From Dyadobacter soli (GTDB taxonomy: Bacteria; Bacteroidota; Bacteroidia; Cytophagales; Spirosomataceae): DNA of 64,000 bases. The notes under the pieces were generated by a model. That model ran no database searches and had not been told where the DNA came from. It saw only the letters and a program-made list of their open reading frames with translations. Shown here one piece after another: positions 60,454-64,000 of this stretch. Made by a program: the position numbers and the translations under genes. The DNA is taken from the NCBI RefSeq assembly GCF_900101885.1, contig NZ_FNAN01000001.1:496001-560000 (forward strand). Direction: 5' to 3'. The stretch's first letter is position 1, and each line of letters opens with the position of its first letter.

Positions 60454-61662
60454 TTGATGATGCCCCCTTATTCCCCCACGCTTCGCCTGGATTCGATCGA
60501 CGTTTTCCGGGCGGTGACCATGTTTTTAATGATTTTTGTGAACGATCTCTGGTCGCTCCAAGACGTTCCTCACTGGCTCGAACACAGCAAAGCCGCCGAA
60601 GATGCCATGGGTCTGTCGGATGTTGTTTTTCCGGGATTTCTCTTTATCGTCGGCCTTTCCATTCCCTTCGCCATCGCGAATCGTCGGAAAAAGGGTGACT
60701 CAAATGCATTGATTATCAGGCACATTGCGGAACGTACTTTTGCATTGCTGCTCATGGGTATCTTCATCGTGAATTATGAAAATATCGCGGGCGGGGCGAT
60801 GGTGGTCAGTAAACATGTGTGGGAGATTGGGATGGTAATTGCCTTCTTCCTGATCTGGAATGTATACCCGTTGACCCCTGCAAAGAAAGGACTTTACACC
60901 GCATTGAAAGTGGCGGGCTACGTGCTGCTGGCAGGTTTGGCCGTGATCTACAAAGGCGGCGATGCTGAAAACCCGTCATGGATGGAGACGCATTGGTATG
61001 GAATCCTGGGTCTTATCGGCTGGTCGTACCTGCTGGGCGCGCTCACGTACGTGGTCACCCGCGACCGCCTCGCGTGGGCAGTGGGCGGCTGGCTACTTTT
61101 TGTACTTTTCAATCTGGCCGACTTTTCCGGAGTGTTGAGATTTCTGGATCCGGTTGAAAAATATGTATGGATCGTGGGAAGCGGCTCGATGCCCGCTTTT
61201 GTGATGGGTGGCGTTGTGGCATCGGTGATTTACCGGAATAATGCCGGGCGGAATGCGGTGGGCAAAACCTATCTTGTGATGCTGATCGTGCTCGGGTTGA
61301 TATGCCTGGCTTACGGTTTTGGTACCCGGCCTTTTTGGGGTATTTCTAAAATCAGGGCTACGCCGGCCTGGGTAGGCATATGCTCGGGGATCAGTTTTGT
61401 CGCATTCGCGTTTCTTTTCTGGCTGGTTGATTTACAAAAAATCAAAAACTGGGCGAATGTGATCAAGCCGGCGGGCACGGCCACTTTGACCTGCTACCTT
61501 ATTCCTTATATATGGTACGCAGTCATCACGCTGGCCGGTATCAGCCTCCCATTGTATTTGCGCACGGGTTGGATCGGCCTCGTTAAGTCCGCCTGTTTTT
61601 CACTGCTGGTCATCTTGCTGACGGGCGCCATCAACCGCATTGGAATTAAACTTAAAATCTGA
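60454..61662 (+). CDS. DUF5009 / HGSNAT-like acyltransferase membrane protein
   Basis: A 402-residue membrane protein with about ten hydrophobic segments. The start RLDSIDVFRAVTMFLMIFVND followed by SDVVFPGFLFIVGLSIPFA is characteristic of the DUF5009/DUF1624 group, related to heparan-alpha-glucosaminide N-acetyltransferase, which passes acetyl groups across a membrane to amino sugars. It is followed by a secreted TIM-barrel protein. The substrate is unknown; a role in sugar acetylation is family-based. Confidence 0.88.
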   Translation: MMMPPYSPTLRLDSIDVFRAVTMFLMIFVNDLWSLQDVPHWLEHSKAAEDAMGLSDVVFPGFLFIVGLSIPFAIANRRKKGDSNALIIRHIAERTFALLLMGIFIVNYENIAGGAMVVSKHVWEIGMVIAFFLIWNVYPLTPAKKGLYTALKVAGYVLLAGLAVIYKGGDAENPSWMETHWYGILGLIGWSYLLGALTYVVTRDRLAWAVGGWLLFVLFNLADFSGVLRFLDPVEKYVWIVGSGSMPAFVMGGVVASVIYRNNAGRNAVGKTYLVMLIVLGLICLAYGFGTRPFWGISKIRATPAWVGICSGISFVAFAFLFWLVDLQKIKNWANVIKPAGTATLTCYLIPYIWYAVITLAGISLPLYLRTGWIGLVKSACFSLLVILLTGAINRIGIKLKI

Positions 61663-61721
61663 AAAGTTTGGTGGTAAATCCGCGAGTCTTCGTCTTTTAC
61701 GTATACAGCAATTAATTTAAT

Positions 61722-62564
61722 TTGAACAGAATGAATTCAAGAAGAACGTTTGTCAAAAAAGGCATCGCCGGGCTGGTGGCCGGTAGTATGATTTCGCTTC
61801 CGGAAAAAAGCAACGCGGCTCCGGCTAAAAAAGAAGATACTTTCAAGCTGGCTATGGCGGGTTACAGTTTTGTGCATTTCAAACTCGACGAAGCGCTTGA
61901 AATGATGAAGAAGACAGATGTTCACTATTTGTGTATCAAAGATTTCCATTTGCCCTACAACAGCACCGCCGAGCAGATCATGGCATTTCATCAAAAGCTG
62001 AAAGATGCCGGTGTGACCGGTTACGCAGTCGGGCCGATTTATACCAAAACCCACCAGGACATCGACAATGCATTCGACTATGCCAAGCGGGTGGGTGTGG
62101 ATTTGATCGTCGGCATTCCTAACCACGACGACCTGAAATATGTGGAGCAGAAAGTGAAGGAAACCAATATCCGTTACGCGATCCATAACCACGGGCCGGA
62201 GGATAAACTGTATCCCAATGCGACCTCGGTTTACAACCACGTGAAGGACCTTGACCCGCGGGTAGGACTGTGTTTCGATATGGGCCACAACCGACGCGAC
62301 AACCAGGATTCGGTAGCCGATCTCGGCAAATACAGTAAGCGCATTTTCGATATTCACCTCAAAAACGTGACGGCTGCAACCAAAGACGGGAAAACCTGCG
62401 AATTGGGACGCGGAATTATTGATATTCCTGCGTTTGTCAAAATGCTGCGTAAAGTGAAATACACCGGGGCATGCAGCCTTGAATATGAGAAAGATATGAA
62501 AGAACCACTGGCCGGTATCGCCGAGTCGGTCGGATATTTCCGGGGAGTTTGCCAGGCTAGTTAA
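61722..62564 (+). CDS. Sugar phosphate isomerase/epimerase-like TIM-barrel protein, exported
   Basis: A 280-residue AP-endonuclease-2-fold TIM barrel with a leader (MNSRRTFVKKGIAGLVAGSMI, with a twin-Arg pair). Elements include YAIHNHGPEDKLYPN, VGLCFDMGHNRR with Asp and His metal ligands, IFDIHLKNV and CSLEYEKDM (Glu ligand). The family has isomerases and epimerases of sugars; export suggests a catabolic or surface role. It follows DUF5009 by 59 bp and precedes pgi. Confidence 0.9.
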   Translation: MNRMNSRRTFVKKGIAGLVAGSMISLPEKSNAAPAKKEDTFKLAMAGYSFVHFKLDEALEMMKKTDVHYLCIKDFHLPYNSTAEQIMAFHQKLKDAGVTGYAVGPIYTKTHQDIDNAFDYAKRVGVDLIVGIPNHDDLKYVEQKVKETNIRYAIHNHGPEDKLYPNATSVYNHVKDLDPRVGLCFDMGHNRRDNQDSVADLGKYSKRIFDIHLKNVTAATKDGKTCELGRGIIDIPAFVKMLRKVKYTGACSLEYEKDMKEPLAGIAESVGYFRGVCQAS

Positions 62565-62645
62565 TCCAAAAAACACGCATTAAGTGCCGTAAAACCCTAT
62601 TTTTGCATTACCAAGGTTTGATTTTTTACCATAACGCCAGAAACA

Positions 62646-64000
62646 ATGCTTTCAAACGTCCCCTTTGATCAGTTGGCGGCTTATAAAAAGCTGAAAACGC
62701 ATCACAAAACCATTTCGCAAAAGCATTTAAAAGCTCTTTTCGAGGAAGACACCGACCGTCATAAAAAGTTCTCCATCCGTTTCGGGGACATATTGCTGGA
62801 TTATTCCAAAAACCGCATTACCTCACGCACGCGCTCGTACCTGGTGCAGTTGGCCGAAGAGGCTGGTCTGGCAGAGGCGATCGAGGCAATGTTTACCGGC
62901 GCGAAAATCAATGCGACCGAAGGACGTGCCGTTTTGCACACCGCATTGCGCAACCGGTCTAACGAACCCGTATTGGTCGACGGCCAGGACGTAATGCCGG
63001 ACGTGAACGAGGTACTCGCGAAAATGAAAGATTTTTCAACGCGCGTTCGCTCGGGTGCATGGAAGGGCTACACCGGAAAAGAAATTACCGACATCGTGAA
63101 CATCGGTATCGGCGGTAGTGACCTGGGCCCGGTGATGGTGACCGAGGCATTGAAGGCTTACGCCAAGAATGGCTTGAACGTACATTTCGTTTCAAACGTC
63201 GACGGCACGCACATTGCGGAAACTGTGAAGTCGCTCAACCCTGAAACGACTTTGTTCATGATCGCTTCGAAAACTTTCACTACCCAGGAAACGATGGCGA
63301 ATGCGCACAGCGCGCGGAGCTGGTTCCTGGAAAAAGCGTCGGACGAAAATCATGTGAAAAAGCATTTCGTCGCGATTTCGACCAACCGTACCGAGGTGGA
63401 GAAATTCGGGATCGATCCTGAAAATATGTTCGGCTTCTGGGATTGGGTAGGAGGTCGCTACTCGTTGTGGTCGGCGATCGGTTTGTCGATTGCTTGCTAT
63501 GTGGGCTTCCAGAATTTCGAGCAGCTGCTCGCGGGCGCGCACGACATGGACAAGCATTTCCGTACCACGAAGTTGGAACGCAACATTCCGGTGATCCTTG
63601 CATTGATCGGGATCTGGTATAACGATTTCTTCGATGCGCAAACGCAGGCGATCCTTCCGTATGACCAGTACATGCACCGTTTTGCGGCTTACTTCCAGCA
63701 AGGTGATATGGAGAGTAACGGAAAAAGCACCGGCCGCGACGGCAAGGCTGTGGGTTACCAAACTGGTCCGGTGATCTGGGGCGAGCCGGGTACCAATGGC
63801 CAGCACGCATTCTACCAGCTGATCCACCAAGGTACCAAGCTGATCCCTTGCGATTTCATCGCTCCGGCTGTGAGCCACAACCCGCTGGGTGATCACCACA
63901 AAATGTTACTATCCAACTTCTTCGCGCAAACCGAAGCATTGATGAATGGAAAGACGGACGAGGAAGTTCGTGCGGAATTGAAAGCTGCCGGAAAAAGCGA
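62646..64000 (+). CDS. pgi: Glucose-6-phosphate isomerase, N-terminal part
   Basis: The gene runs off the right edge after 451 residues (full length near 550). It starts [16 protein letters not shown] and contains the Pgi signatures [56 protein letters not shown] and the active-site [19 protein letters not shown]. The enzyme interconverts glucose-6-phosphate and fructose-6-phosphate. A TATTTTTG box at 62598-62605 lies 40 bp before the start. Confidence 0.97.
   Translation, partial: MLSNVPFDQLAAYKKLKTHHKTISQKHLKALFEEDTDRHKKFSIRFGDILLDYSKNRITSRTRSYLVQLAEEAGLAEAIEAMFTGAKINATEGRAVLHTALRNRSNEPVLVDGQDVMPDVNEVLAKMKDFSTRVRSGAWKGYTGKEITDIVNIGIGGSDLGPVMVTEALKAYAKNGLNVHFVSNVDGTHIAETVKSLNPETTLFMIASKTFTTQETMANAHSARSWFLEKASDENHVKKHFVAISTNRTEVEKFGIDPENMFGFWDWVGGRYSLWSAIGLSIACYVGFQNFEQLLAGAHDMDKHFRTTKLERNIPVILALIGIWYNDFFDAQTQAILPYDQYMHRFAAYFQQGDMESNGKSTGRDGKAVGYQTGPVIWGEPGTNGQHAFYQLIHQGTKLIPCDFIAPAVSHNPLGDHHKMLLSNFFAQTEALMNGKTDEEVRAELKAAGKS

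Overview
This window looks like a chromosomal segment of a Bacteroidota bacterium of the order Cytophagales, most like Dyadobacter or a close relative in Spirosomaceae. The reasons are a SusC/SusD outer-membrane pair, the run ftsX-DUF3098-uppP-truB-ribF, the near absence of Shine-Dalgarno sequences, promoter-like TAnnTTTG boxes, several probable TTG starts and a GC content near one half. The placement is an inference from gene content. I saw no rRNA, tRNA, CRISPR array, insertion sequence or phage.

Left part (1-24 kb). A bestrophin fragment, an AraC regulator, peptide deformylase, an AT-rich orphan, a broken VOC gene, a TraB/GumN protein, a GtrA protein and a lipoprotein come first. A LacI-regulated catabolic operon follows (5.0-9.7 kb): LacI, a perfect 18-bp palindrome, an Nramp-like carrier without its metal ligands, an SDR epimerase and a DHDPS-like aldolase. 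Next are a two-gene HEPN cassette and a carbohydrate locus (10.7-19.5 kb): a DUF5597 glycoside hydrolase, SusC, SusD and an enolase-superfamily enzyme. The hydrolase and SusC share an upstream cis element with identical internal spacing, and SusC carries an in-frame TAG. Leftward housekeeping-type genes (M48 protease, thioredoxin-like, DinB, SRPBCC, DoxX) follow.

Middle (24-48 kb). A tight three-gene cassette (24.4-27.3 kb) encodes a J-domain/pseudokinase fusion, a VWA protein and a divergent adenylosuccinate-synthetase paralogue; this is the best candidate for an undescribed system. After YjbQ, DinB, VOC, MFS, GH95 and GNAT genes comes a leftward ergothioneine operon (35.8-40.2 kb). It joins an EgtV-like ATPase, an EgtU-like permease with a circularly permuted binding domain, EgtB and EgtD, so uptake and synthesis sit together, with an FAD disulfide reductase just upstream. 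The envelope operon ftsX-DUF3098-uppP-truB-ribF is interrupted by a 42-bp tandem repeat. A bifunctional-nuclease protein and etfBA follow.

Right part (48-64 kb). A TPR protein, a possible PD-(D/E)XK-like protein, a Gfo/Idh oxidoreductase with a CE7 esterase, and RluF lead to a five-gene operon (53.1-60.3 kb) of SWIM, DUF5691, MoxR ATPase, DUF5682 and VWA proteins that resembles the uncharacterised E. coli yehLMPQ cluster. The window ends with a DUF5009 membrane protein, a secreted TIM-barrel protein and the start of pgi. Several intergenic gaps hold low-complexity, partly palindromic repeats of at least three types. The one gap longer than 300 bases (12396-12848) holds a terminator, a 28-bp repeat array and the shared cis element.
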